From positions 5,284,501 to 5,348,500 of the forward strand of contig NZ_CP095413.1 of NCBI RefSeq assembly GCF_023016285.1: 64,000 nucleotides of DNA, given 5' to 3'. Within the stretch, counting starts at the first letter, position 1, and every line of letters begins with the position of its first letter. The position numbers and the translations under genes are program-made. The notes below the pieces were generated by a model. The model was given only the letters and a program-made list of their open reading frames with translations. It did not search any database and was not told the DNA's origin. The stretch is from Muricauda sp. SCSIO 64092. GTDB lineage: Bacteria > Bacteroidota > Bacteroidia > Flavobacteriales > Flavobacteriaceae. This document shows positions 8,901-16,609 of this stretch, piece by piece.

Positions 8901-9505
8901 GGAAAACCATACCCATACAGACCGAGATTTATGAGTTGGAGGGCCTTTTGCCTACCGTAAAGTTGGTTTCGGTACAGCGCAACCTGTACGGTTCCTTTGG
9001 CGGCATGCTCCTGCCAAAGAACGTACAGACCGCGAAGGGCAATGACAACGTTGAACCGCGTATTGTCCATTATGGTTATGACGCGCAGGGCAATCCACAG
9101 GAAGTCTCCAGGGAAGATGGTGCACACCGCTATTACATCTGGGGGTACAACAAACAATATCCCATTGCCAAGCTCGAAAACTTTACCTCGTCCGATGCCG
9201 CAACGGTACAGGCGTTGATCAATGCTGCGGTCATCGCTTCGGATGCCGATAATGACAACTGCAGTGATTCTTCCTGTAAAGAGCAACAACTTAGGAATGC
9301 CCTGAAAGCTATAAGAAACCACTCCGTAGCTTCAAAGGCAATGGTGACCACCTACACCTACGACCCTTTAGTGGGGGTGACGAGCATGACCGACCCAAAG
9401 GGCTATGCCATTTTTTATGAGTATGATGATTTTAACCGCCTTAAATCCGTCAAGGATGCCGATAACAACCTGGTGACTGACTATGAGTATCATTACAAAA
9501 ACTGA
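5993..9505 (+). CDS. Secreted YD-repeat protein, companion of the Rhs toxin
   Basis: The 1170-aa protein has a signal peptide (residues 1-20, ending PYAQG), then an N-terminal region typical of Bacteroidota Rhs partners: VSIPLFELTSGDITVPVYIA and GIKVNQEATSIGLGWSLNAG (SpvB/TcaC-like). It ends in YD-type repeats (YTYDPLVGVTSMTDPKGY, YEYDDFNRLKSVKDADNN). It lacks an Rhs core and toxin tip. By analogy with TcB-TcC toxins, where a B component and the Rhs shell form one cocoon, I infer it helps build or carry the shell of the 2127-aa protein encoded 79 bp downstream. Its GC content resembles the downstream Rhs core rather than the AT-rich tips. Confidence 0.85.
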   Translation: MKRTLLVISLLCFGIRPYAQGLPKVIPPTPDVAALGQFGEYPVATNYGTVPVSIPLFELTSGDITVPVYIAYHTGGIKVNQEATSIGLGWSLNAGGTISKSVRGADDRSKKRDLQTKNTSFLFDGSATLNNYYNVKPTLAYEDGNHEVFFLDYRIVGQEVDGQSDVYFFNFMDRSGKFVFKGGGTNDVLIYPVQQNLKFDFKKNVRSNLLPGAGYMDGFHVTGDNGLEYWFYDQESVLHTSPTNVTHKTATAWNLSQIHSMTSDSYILFDYDDFDYSKWNYSYYNDYDPTINAGRIPSFFTQAISSNYFHRVNSTSVDYQTKALKEIRAYDHNDVGGAKLVLETAEDREDQMANRGFRYKSITLFDKYGQQIKKAIFHHSYFNAKNGYVESFANNLQGKKRMRLDSVTIIGKTDVVKQVYRFEYHSEKLPHINSLERDYWGYYNGRDAQKILPSAPYTSYNGADLNSHPDRILAGSLKRVYYPTGGYTEFEFEANEVRASSTTMPITEPITKIYSESGICQGNHNAYIYREVDVTGVVNLSVDVTINFPNIPANAFGGTHPKDVVSGNFVTIRGAGSTAITVDGTGYYLDAGFYKHDPVTVQNQTFVNQNTGSQDLILVSYRYICSNDGFNAYGPQIRINYDRLYGGSGQQFFNAPAGGLRIKKITNRTENGIAQIKEYGYTHGNGNSTGTFVHTGGLPTQSYTKQEFWGGATPGAQGSKRNIIRVFDRSLYDLNISGSTVCYGKVTETLKNGSGQTLGRTEYRYGTTRNSNSAALGFPFAPLQDKGHKRSLKSKRVYNASNDLVYKDTIVDTYTGLQEAKQLLVRGLLTHRSNGMGTEFFDEQKAALWEYDWSKITVNYYNGGGFSDGFGANPNIKNHYSIINEYMSSSQVTTTRYDTDGNNPNVTVTTNTYGNSAHLQVTSSDIRDSSGDGSRTKMHYPDDIGTALTVGGNLDATDASVIGLLRGDNRKTIPIQTEIYELEGLLPTVKLVSVQRNLYGSFGGMLLPKNVQTAKGNDNVEPRIVHYGYDAQGNPQEVSREDGAHRYYIWGYNKQYPIAKLENFTSSDAATVQALINAAVIASDADNDNCSDSSCKEQQLRNALKAIRNHSVASKAMVTTYTYDPLVGVTSMTDPKGYAIFYEYDDFNRLKSVKDADNNLVTDYEYHYKN

Positions 9506-9584
9506 CGGTTTCGACATTTGGCCATTATATCACTTTTAAAAGACCCCTTATCCCTTCCCCACAACCTAAAAACTTAGTGAACCT

Positions 9585-12500
9585 ATGAAAAGACCGTTTC
9601 AACCACAATCACCCGTCATGGGCCATTTTACAAAATGGGCCTGGGCAAGAATGGGGCTGTTGGCCCTGTCCCTTATTTCCATGACCGTTCCCCAACAGCT
9701 GGGGGGCCAGACCATCAGCGGCCCCACAACGGTAGTTGAGGGAACGACCCATACGTATTATCTGAATTATTCAGGAGCGGTAAGCAACACTTCCTGGGTG
9801 AAGCCCAGTGGGAGCACCATATTGAGTTCATCCACTTTTAGTGTCCGATTGCGCTTTAACAGTGCCGGCACAGACTTTTTAAGAGTTGGTTTCAACAGTG
9901 GTGGGTCACCCCAATATACGGGGCTGCAAATTACAGTGACCCCTGCCGCCCCGGGGATGCCCCCGACACCCACGGTCACCAAACATTGTGGCCGTACCCA
10001 ACTGATCAGGGCAAACCCACCTTCTGGGGTGACCTATTACTGGCAGGGATCCGGTTCGGGCACCAGCACCTCCAACTCGGGAAAGACCCTTAACCGTACC
10101 ACTGGTACGGTATACTATCTCAGGGGAAGGAACAACGGTACGGGCCTTTGGGGCCCTTCCCGTTCGGTCAACTACAGCATAACTACGTTGCCCCCGCAGC
10201 CCCCGACACCAACTGTGACCAACAACTGCGGCAACAGTGAACTGACCCGTTCGGGGAGCCCACCAAAGGGGATCACGTGGTACTGGCAGGATACCGCAGG
10301 GGGCGTGAGCACATTGAACTCCAAAATTTCAGCAACGCGCAGCAGTGGTACGGTATACTACCTCAGGGCAAGGAGCCGCAGTGGCTGTTGGAGCACGGCA
10401 CGGGCGGTAAGCTATAGTGTAAAATCCGTTCCCGGCCAGCCGCCAGTGCCATCATCGATCGCGAACTGCGGAACCACCACCCTGGTACGTGCCGACCCGC
10501 CCAGTGGTGTTACCTATTATTGGCAGGGATCCGGTTCGGGCACCAGCACCTCCAACGCGGGAAAGACCCTTAACCGTACCAGTGGGACGGTATACTATCT
10601 CAGGGCCAGGCACAACAGTTCGGGCTGTTGGGGCCCTTCCCGTACGGTGACCTATAGCGTAAAGACGATGCCCGCGCAGCCATCGGCACCCAGCGTGGCC
10701 AACAACTGTGGCAGCAGTGTACTTACCCGTTCGGGGAGCCCACCGGCCAACACGACCTGGTACTGGCAGGGCAGCGCATCGGGGACCAGCACCTCAAATT
10801 CCAATGGTTCCATTACCCGCACCTCCAGCAATGTTTACTACCTCAGGGCCAGGCACAACGTTTCTGGCTGTTGGGGCCCTTCCCGTACGGTAAGCTATAA
10901 CATAAAAGCGGTGCCCACGCAGCCATCAGTACCGAGCGTGACCAACAACTGCGGTAGCAGTGTGCTGACCCGTGGCACTCCCCCCAGTGGGACCACCTGG
11001 TACTGGCAGGGCAGCGCATCGGGGACCAGTACATCAAATTCCAATGGTTCCATTACCCGTACCAGTGGCACGGTATACTACCTAAGGGGAAGGCACAACA
11101 TTTCGGGCTGTTGGGGCCCTTCCCGGACGGTAAGCTATAGCATAAATACGGTGCCCGCGCAGCCATCGGCACCCAGCGTGACCAACAACTGTGGCAACAG
11201 TGTACTGACCCGTGGCAACCCCCCCAGTGGGACCACCTGGTACTGGCAGGGCAGCGCATCGGGGACCAGTACATCAAATTCCAATGGTTCCATTACCCGT
11301 ACCTCCGGCACAGTATATTACCTCCGGGCCAGGAACAACAGTACGGGCTGTTGGGGCCCGGCCCGGGCGGTAAGCTATAGCATAAAAGCGGTTCCCCCAC
11401 AGCCATCATACCCGAGTGTGACCAACAACTGCGACAACAGTGTACTTACCCGTTCGGGTAGTCCACCGGCCAATACCACCTGGTACTGGCAGGGCAGCGC
11501 ATCGGGGACCAGCACTTCAAATTCCAATGGTTCCATTACCCGTACCTCCGGCACGGTATACTACCTTAGGGCAAGGAACAACAGTTCGGGCTGTTGGGCC
11601 CCGGCACTGTCGATCAACTACACCATCAACAAGGGGGCGGTTTGGTATGCCGATACCGATGGGGACGGCTTTGGGGATCCGACCAACAGCATCCAGGCCT
11701 GTTCCCGGCCCACGGGCTATGTGGAGAACGGGGATGACAGGAACGTTTCGGTGGCCGGTGCCCATTTTGGGACAACGGGTCCCGCCCCGGGTTCCGGCGC
11801 CTATGCCCCCGTGACCAAAAGCAATGAGAACTATATCCATACCCGGAGCTACCAAACCGCTTTAAAGGAAGGTGACCCCATAGGCCTGAACAGTGACGTG
11901 ATCGAAGGGATCACCTACTTTGATGGACTGGGCCGTGGCAAGCAGCAGGTGGCCATCAAGGGGTCCGGGAGGGAGGCCCAAAAGCTTATCCATGCCTCAA
12001 ATGTGCCCGGATGGTCCATGGACTGGACCCCGGGAAGTGGCGGTACCGCCTTCTTCAACCAGAACGGCAGTACCGTGGAGAACCAAAGGATCAACGGCTC
12101 CGATCCCCATGGGGCCATATCGTTGTTATGGGAATGCGGCAATGAGGCCGACAACCATGCCGATGGGGGTTGGAACACCGATTATTTTGCGGTGGACAAA
12201 AATGCGGCCTACCGGTATACGGTCTGGGTAAAACGTACACATTCCCAGAATGGCAGTACCTACCATGGCACCCAGAACGTGAACAACCTTAATGGCTCTG
12301 CCAACGGTAATCCCTATTTCTGGTCCGGGGACTTGCCGCAATTGGATACCTGGTACCTTTTGGTGGGCATCGTACACCCGGTGGGCCATTCCGGTGGCGA
12401 CAGTGGGATGAGCGGAGTCTACGACCTACAGGGCAACAAGGTAATCGACGGTACCGAATATACCTGGAGCTCTACGACCACCACCGCCAGGTTTCGGAGC

Positions 12501-15500
12501 TACCTCTACTATGCCACCGATGTGGGGGTACGGCAGTACTTCCATGATCCCGTGCTCCAGAAACTGGACGGTACCGAGGATGCCCTCGGGAACATCATCG
12601 CCGGGACCGCGTACAGTGAGGAGCTTAAGGACCTGGTCACCCATATGGGCTATGACGCCTATGGGCGACAGGCCAGGGAATGGCTGCCCCATAAAGCGGC
12701 CTCGGGCAGTTTTGGCAGTTTCCGGGGCACGGCGGAAACGGATACCGATAGCTATTATGTGGCCAATTATTCGGATGATATTGTATCGGCAACGCCCAAT
12801 CCTTTTTCGGAAAGGGCCTTTGAGTCCTCGCCCCTGGACCGGGTATTGAAACAGGCCGCCCCCGGGTACGATTGGCGCATGGGCGGGGGACATGAAATTG
12901 AATTTGGTTATGCTACAAACGCGGCCAACGAGGTACGGAAGTACAAGGTCACCACCACCCTTGCCAACAGTACCTATACCCCCAGCCTGGTCGCCGATGG
13001 CCACTATACCGCCGGGACGCTCTATAGGACCACCACCTATGATGAAAACCACGCATCGACCTCAAAACTGCACAGCACGGAGGAGTTTACGGACCAACAG
13101 GGCCGTGTGGTGCTCAAGCGTACCTATGCCCTGGTGGGGAGTACCGAAACGGCCCATGATACCTATTATGTGTATGATGACTACGGGAACCTCACCTATG
13201 TGATCCCGCCCAAGGTGGTGACCGGTGATGGGGTGAGTGCCACGGAACTCGGTGAACTCTGCTACCAGTACAGATACGATTACCGCAACCGCTTGGTGGA
13301 AAAGAAACTCCCCGGTAAGGGTACGGCAAGTACCTGGGAAGAGATTGTGTACAACAAACTGGACCAACCGATCATGACCCGGGATCCCAACCTAAGGGTG
13401 CAGGGAAAATGGCGCTTTACCAAATACGATGCTTTTGGCAGGGTGGCCTATACCGGAATGGTAAGTAGCACCAGTAATAGGGCCAGCCTGCAAACAGCGG
13501 CAAACAATGCTACTGCCCAGTACGAATCCCGCCAGACAAGCTCCCCTACCCTGGCAGACGAAAAGGTACTGTATTCCAATAGCGCCTACCCCAATACACT
13601 TGCTATGGAGATCCATACGGTAAACTATTACGATAGCTATGCGGATACCGATGGCCTTAGCGTACCCACAACGGTTCTGGGGCAAACCAAGGCCAGCAAC
13701 GTAAAGGGCCTTGCCACGGTAAGCAAGGTACGGGTGCTGGACCCCTCGGCAACCGCAGGGCAGGCCGACTGGATCACGACCATCACCGGTTACGATGTCA
13801 AGGGCAGGCCCATCTATACCGCCAGCAAGAACGGGTACCTGAACACGACCGATATTGTGGAGACTCAACTGGACTTTGGGGGCAAGGTGGTACGGACCAG
13901 GACCTCCCATACCAGGGGGACCAATGCGGCCCTGGTCACCACGGATAATTTTAGCTATGACCATAGGGGCCGGTTGGTAAAGCAGGAGCAGACCATAGGC
14001 TCGCATACCGAGACCATCGTGGAGAACCACTACGATGACCTGGGCCGGTTGGCACAAAAAAAGGTGGGCGGTGGTTCGACAGGCTCACCAACCGCGCTAC
14101 AGGAGGTGGACTATAGGTACAATGTTCGTGGGTGGCTCAAGTCCATAAACAACGGAACCGCCGCGGGCGGTGACCTTTGGGGGATGGAGATTGCCTACAA
14201 CGACCCTACCAATTTTGGGGGCAACGAGAACCCAATGGCACTCTTTAACGGCAACATCTCGCAGGTTCAATGGAAGACGGCGAGCCCCAACAATACGGGC
14301 AACCTTGTCAGTGAACGATACTCGTTCGGTTATGATGCGCTGAACCGGCTTACCAGTGCCAGGGACAATACGATCCGTTATAATATGACCGCTCTGTACG
14401 ATAAGAACGGTAACATTACCGAACTGAACAGAAATGGCCATACCAATCCCGCAGCGACCACCTTCGGTGCAATGGACATGTTGGGTTATAGTTATGATGC
14501 CGGTAACAAGCTGACCAAGGTTTTGGACAGTGGGAACAAAACCTATGGCTTTAAGGATGGCAACACCGATGGCCATGACTATTGGTACGATGCCAACGGG
14601 AATATGGTGCGTGACCTCAACAAGGGCATAGGGACCGCCAGTGTGGACGGGATAAGCTATAATCACTTAAACCTTCCCACCAGTGTTGTGATCAATAATG
14701 CACAACATAACGGTACAATTTCCTATATTTATGATGCCACTGGGGTTAAACTAAAAAAGACTGTGGGAAGTACTACTACAGAATATGCTGGCAACTACAT
14801 CTATGAGAATAATGCCCTACAGTTCTTTGGCCACCCAGAGGGCTATGTGAGTGTGGAAAACAACGGATATCGGTATGTGTACCAATATAAAGACCATTTG
14901 GGCAACGTACGTCTGTCCTATGCCGATGATCCGAGTAACCCAGGGCAGCCTATAATCATGGAGGAGAACAACTACTACCCATTCGGAATGTTCCACGAGG
15001 GATATAACAATGTGGTAAATGGTGTTGAGAACAATTACAAGACGTTCCAAGACCAAGAGTTTACCGAGGACCTTGGGTTAAACGTACACGAATTCGCCTT
15101 TAGAACTTATGACCCAGCAATCGGAAGATTTTGGAGTGTTGACCCTGTTGCCGATAGCTATCCACACAACGGAACCTACAATTTTTCTGAAAACAGGGTT
15201 GTTGATGGTATTGAACTTGAAGGTTTGGAGTATGTATCACGTATTCATATTATGGATGGAGATGAACATATTGCGACTTTAGATATTAGTTATTATCAAA
15301 TGTCGGAGGAGCAAATTGAAGCTGCAGGAGGTACATATCAAGGTCTTGACAATGCAGCTTCCTATGGGCCAGAAGGGAAAGGGGTAAAGCATACTTATTT
15401 CAATGTGGCTGATGGTAACAAAAGTGAAAGATGGGATTTTAGGGATGATAGCACTCGTCATGGTCTTTATTCGGGAGCAGGTGCTATTACAGATTGGGCA

Positions 15501-15968
15501 GGCAATGACGATTTTTCATTTCAACCAGTTGATTTAGCTGATGCCATAGCTAAAGAGCATGATAGAGATTATGCAAATGTGGCAAGTTCTAACTATAAAG
15601 GATTTGTAGAAGATACAAGAACATTAGCTGCTGATGATCTTATGGTAGATAGGGTTAATAGTGTATTAACTTCGTCAGCACCATTAGCAAGACAGTATGG
15701 ATTAGAAACACCTTTTAGGGGTGGTTTTTCAGGAGAGATGTATAGAGCCTTAGCGGGCCAGAGTTTATTTATTGGAACATTAGCAAACTACAAGGGTTGG
15801 AAATCTACTAGGATGCAAAGTTTAGGTTTAAGTCCAGATAAGCCACAGGATATGGCGAAAGTGTCTATTCTGAATACAGGAGATTTTTTAAGATACTCTG
15901 CTAATAGTGGTGTAGGCAGAGCTGCTATTATTCGTGCTGCTGAGAGCAAAAGGTTAGAAAATAAGTAA
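9585..15968 (+). CDS. Full-length Rhs polymorphic toxin with phospholipase A2-like tip
   Basis: The 2127-aa protein reads in order: signal peptide (about 1-41); Ig-like segment; seven near-identical ~80-residue repeats (about 127-685) with YYWQG and GTVYYLRAR; a calcium-type DTDGDGFGD segment (~690); DUF6443 (from ~749, ITYFDGLGRGKQQ); YD repeats; Rhs-associated core (DHLGNVRLSY ~1767, then YDPAIGRFWSVDP); and a variable tip after GIELEGLE (~1881). The tip contains a glycine-rich GLYSGAGA followed by AKEHDRDYA (~1989); HDxxY is the catalytic signature of the PLA2-like fold. The tip DNA is clearly more AT-rich than the core. It is the only Rhs copy here with a start and export signal, hence the expressed one. 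Lipid attack is an inference. Confidence 0.9.
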   Translation: MKRPFQPQSPVMGHFTKWAWARMGLLALSLISMTVPQQLGGQTISGPTTVVEGTTHTYYLNYSGAVSNTSWVKPSGSTILSSSTFSVRLRFNSAGTDFLRVGFNSGGSPQYTGLQITVTPAAPGMPPTPTVTKHCGRTQLIRANPPSGVTYYWQGSGSGTSTSNSGKTLNRTTGTVYYLRGRNNGTGLWGPSRSVNYSITTLPPQPPTPTVTNNCGNSELTRSGSPPKGITWYWQDTAGGVSTLNSKISATRSSGTVYYLRARSRSGCWSTARAVSYSVKSVPGQPPVPSSIANCGTTTLVRADPPSGVTYYWQGSGSGTSTSNAGKTLNRTSGTVYYLRARHNSSGCWGPSRTVTYSVKTMPAQPSAPSVANNCGSSVLTRSGSPPANTTWYWQGSASGTSTSNSNGSITRTSSNVYYLRARHNVSGCWGPSRTVSYNIKAVPTQPSVPSVTNNCGSSVLTRGTPPSGTTWYWQGSASGTSTSNSNGSITRTSGTVYYLRGRHNISGCWGPSRTVSYSINTVPAQPSAPSVTNNCGNSVLTRGNPPSGTTWYWQGSASGTSTSNSNGSITRTSGTVYYLRARNNSTGCWGPARAVSYSIKAVPPQPSYPSVTNNCDNSVLTRSGSPPANTTWYWQGSASGTSTSNSNGSITRTSGTVYYLRARNNSSGCWAPALSINYTINKGAVWYADTDGDGFGDPTNSIQACSRPTGYVENGDDRNVSVAGAHFGTTGPAPGSGAYAPVTKSNENYIHTRSYQTALKEGDPIGLNSDVIEGITYFDGLGRGKQQVAIKGSGREAQKLIHASNVPGWSMDWTPGSGGTAFFNQNGSTVENQRINGSDPHGAISLLWECGNEADNHADGGWNTDYFAVDKNAAYRYTVWVKRTHSQNGSTYHGTQNVNNLNGSANGNPYFWSGDLPQLDTWYLLVGIVHPVGHSGGDSGMSGVYDLQGNKVIDGTEYTWSSTTTTARFRSYLYYATDVGVRQYFHDPVLQKLDGTEDALGNIIAGTAYSEELKDLVTHMGYDAYGRQAREWLPHKAASGSFGSFRGTAETDTDSYYVANYSDDIVSATPNPFSERAFESSPLDRVLKQAAPGYDWRMGGGHEIEFGYATNAANEVRKYKVTTTLANSTYTPSLVADGHYTAGTLYRTTTYDENHASTSKLHSTEEFTDQQGRVVLKRTYALVGSTETAHDTYYVYDDYGNLTYVIPPKVVTGDGVSATELGELCYQYRYDYRNRLVEKKLPGKGTASTWEEIVYNKLDQPIMTRDPNLRVQGKWRFTKYDAFGRVAYTGMVSSTSNRASLQTAANNATAQYESRQTSSPTLADEKVLYSNSAYPNTLAMEIHTVNYYDSYADTDGLSVPTTVLGQTKASNVKGLATVSKVRVLDPSATAGQADWITTITGYDVKGRPIYTASKNGYLNTTDIVETQLDFGGKVVRTRTSHTRGTNAALVTTDNFSYDHRGRLVKQEQTIGSHTETIVENHYDDLGRLAQKKVGGGSTGSPTALQEVDYRYNVRGWLKSINNGTAAGGDLWGMEIAYNDPTNFGGNENPMALFNGNISQVQWKTASPNNTGNLVSERYSFGYDALNRLTSARDNTIRYNMTALYDKNGNITELNRNGHTNPAATTFGAMDMLGYSYDAGNKLTKVLDSGNKTYGFKDGNTDGHDYWYDANGNMVRDLNKGIGTASVDGISYNHLNLPTSVVINNAQHNGTISYIYDATGVKLKKTVGSTTTEYAGNYIYENNALQFFGHPEGYVSVENNGYRYVYQYKDHLGNVRLSYADDPSNPGQPIIMEENNYYPFGMFHEGYNNVVNGVENNYKTFQDQEFTEDLGLNVHEFAFRTYDPAIGRFWSVDPVADSYPHNGTYNFSENRVVDGIELEGLEYVSRIHIMDGDEHIATLDISYYQMSEEQIEAAGGTYQGLDNAASYGPEGKGVKHTYFNVADGNKSERWDFRDDSTRHGLYSGAGAITDWAGNDDFSFQPVDLADAIAKEHDRDYANVASSNYKGFVEDTRTLAADDLMVDRVNSVLTSSAPLARQYGLETPFRGGFSGEMYRALAGQSLFIGTLANYKGWKSTRMQSLGLSPDKPQDMAKVSILNTGDFLRYSANSGVGRAAIIRAAESKRLENK
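9963..11640 (+). repeat. Seven tandem ~240-bp coding repeats (Ig-like domains)
   Basis: Seven units start near 9963, 10203, 10439, 10680, 10922, 11162 and 11402. Each has a TNNCG-type beginning, a YWQGS(A/G)SGTSTSN centre and a GTVYYLRAR end. Units 4-7 are almost identical at the DNA level, which points to recent expansion or homogenisation, and unit number probably varies between strains. Likely a surface stalk that sets the reach of the toxin. Confidence 0.85.
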
Positions 15969-15970
15969 TT

Positions 15971-16507
15971 ATGCTAAAAATATTTAAATTCTTATTTGTT
16001 GTAATTACTACTTTGACTATTAGCAGTTGTAACAAAATAAAAATAACTAAAGAGTATATTGAAAATGACTATTGGAATAGTCAAAACAATGCCATCCAAA
16101 TTACCAAGATGAAAGTTATAGACAGTACATTGAATGTTCTGTCTTCAGATTTTGAAATTGAACCTAATCATTGGAATATTGTAGATAAAATTGAAATTGA
16201 TACTTCCTTTTATGCTTCATACTCTGGCTTAAATGACATTTATCCAAATAAATCTAAACTTAAAGGCAAAGTTTATTTCAACAAGGATAATGGTTGGAAA
16301 TGGCTATATAAGAGTTCCTTATACCCAAATCAAGAAGGATTAAATTGGTCGTCAAAAGCACAAGAAGAAGTAACTATCGGTGAATTAGAAAATAACACAT
16401 GGTATAGATTTTCTGGGTTAAAGATGAATACTAAATTCTATATATATGTTTATGTAGATGAAAATGGAAGTACACATAATTTTGGGGTAAATCTATCCAA
16501 TTACTGA
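15971..16507 (+). CDS. Lipoprotein, candidate immunity protein for the PLA2-like tip
   Basis: It begins 2 bp after the toxin stop, is 178 aa long and has a lipoprotein signal (FVVITTLTISSCNK; lipidated Cys at residue 20). The rest is soluble, rich in aromatic and charged residues (GWKWLYKSSLYPN, NTWYRFSGL), with no family I recognise. Position, spacing and strong AT-richness match Rhs immunity genes. A periplasm-facing lipoprotein suits a toxin acting on membranes from the periplasmic side. A terminator follows. Confidence 0.6.
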   Translation: MLKIFKFLFVVITTLTISSCNKIKITKEYIENDYWNSQNNAIQITKMKVIDSTLNVLSSDFEIEPNHWNIVDKIEIDTSFYASYSGLNDIYPNKSKLKGKVYFNKDNGWKWLYKSSLYPNQEGLNWSSKAQEEVTIGELENNTWYRFSGLKMNTKFYIYVYVDENGSTHNFGVNLSNY

Positions 16508-16530
16508 AACCAGTTATAATAGATTATTTG

Positions 16531-16553
16531 AGCCACTTTCGGGTGGTTTTTTT
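16531..16553 (+). terminator. Intrinsic terminator of Rhs cassette 1
   Basis: A short hairpin (CCAC/GTGG extended by A-T and wobble pairs, loop about 6 nt) is directly followed by seven T, 24 bp after the immunity gene stop. Confidence 0.7.
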
Positions 16554-16590
16554 GCGAGTTGTTTTTGGATGTCCTTTTGGAATACGCCCC

Positions 16591-16609
16591 CCCCAGCTAG
16601 CGCGAGGGT
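16591..16609. repeat. Truncated palindromic junction element
   Basis: A C-run followed by GCTAGCGCGAGGG matches the left arm (GCTAGCGC) of the elements at 24507 and 27317. It is cut where homology to the Rhs core of the full-length gene begins (CACTATACCGCC, equal to about 13002). Confidence 0.5.

Noticed and set aside
9963..11640. Regular ~240-bp repeats that could suggest a CRISPR or satellite array
   Set aside because: They keep one reading frame and encode similar Ig-like domains; unit length and lack of unique spacers exclude CRISPR.
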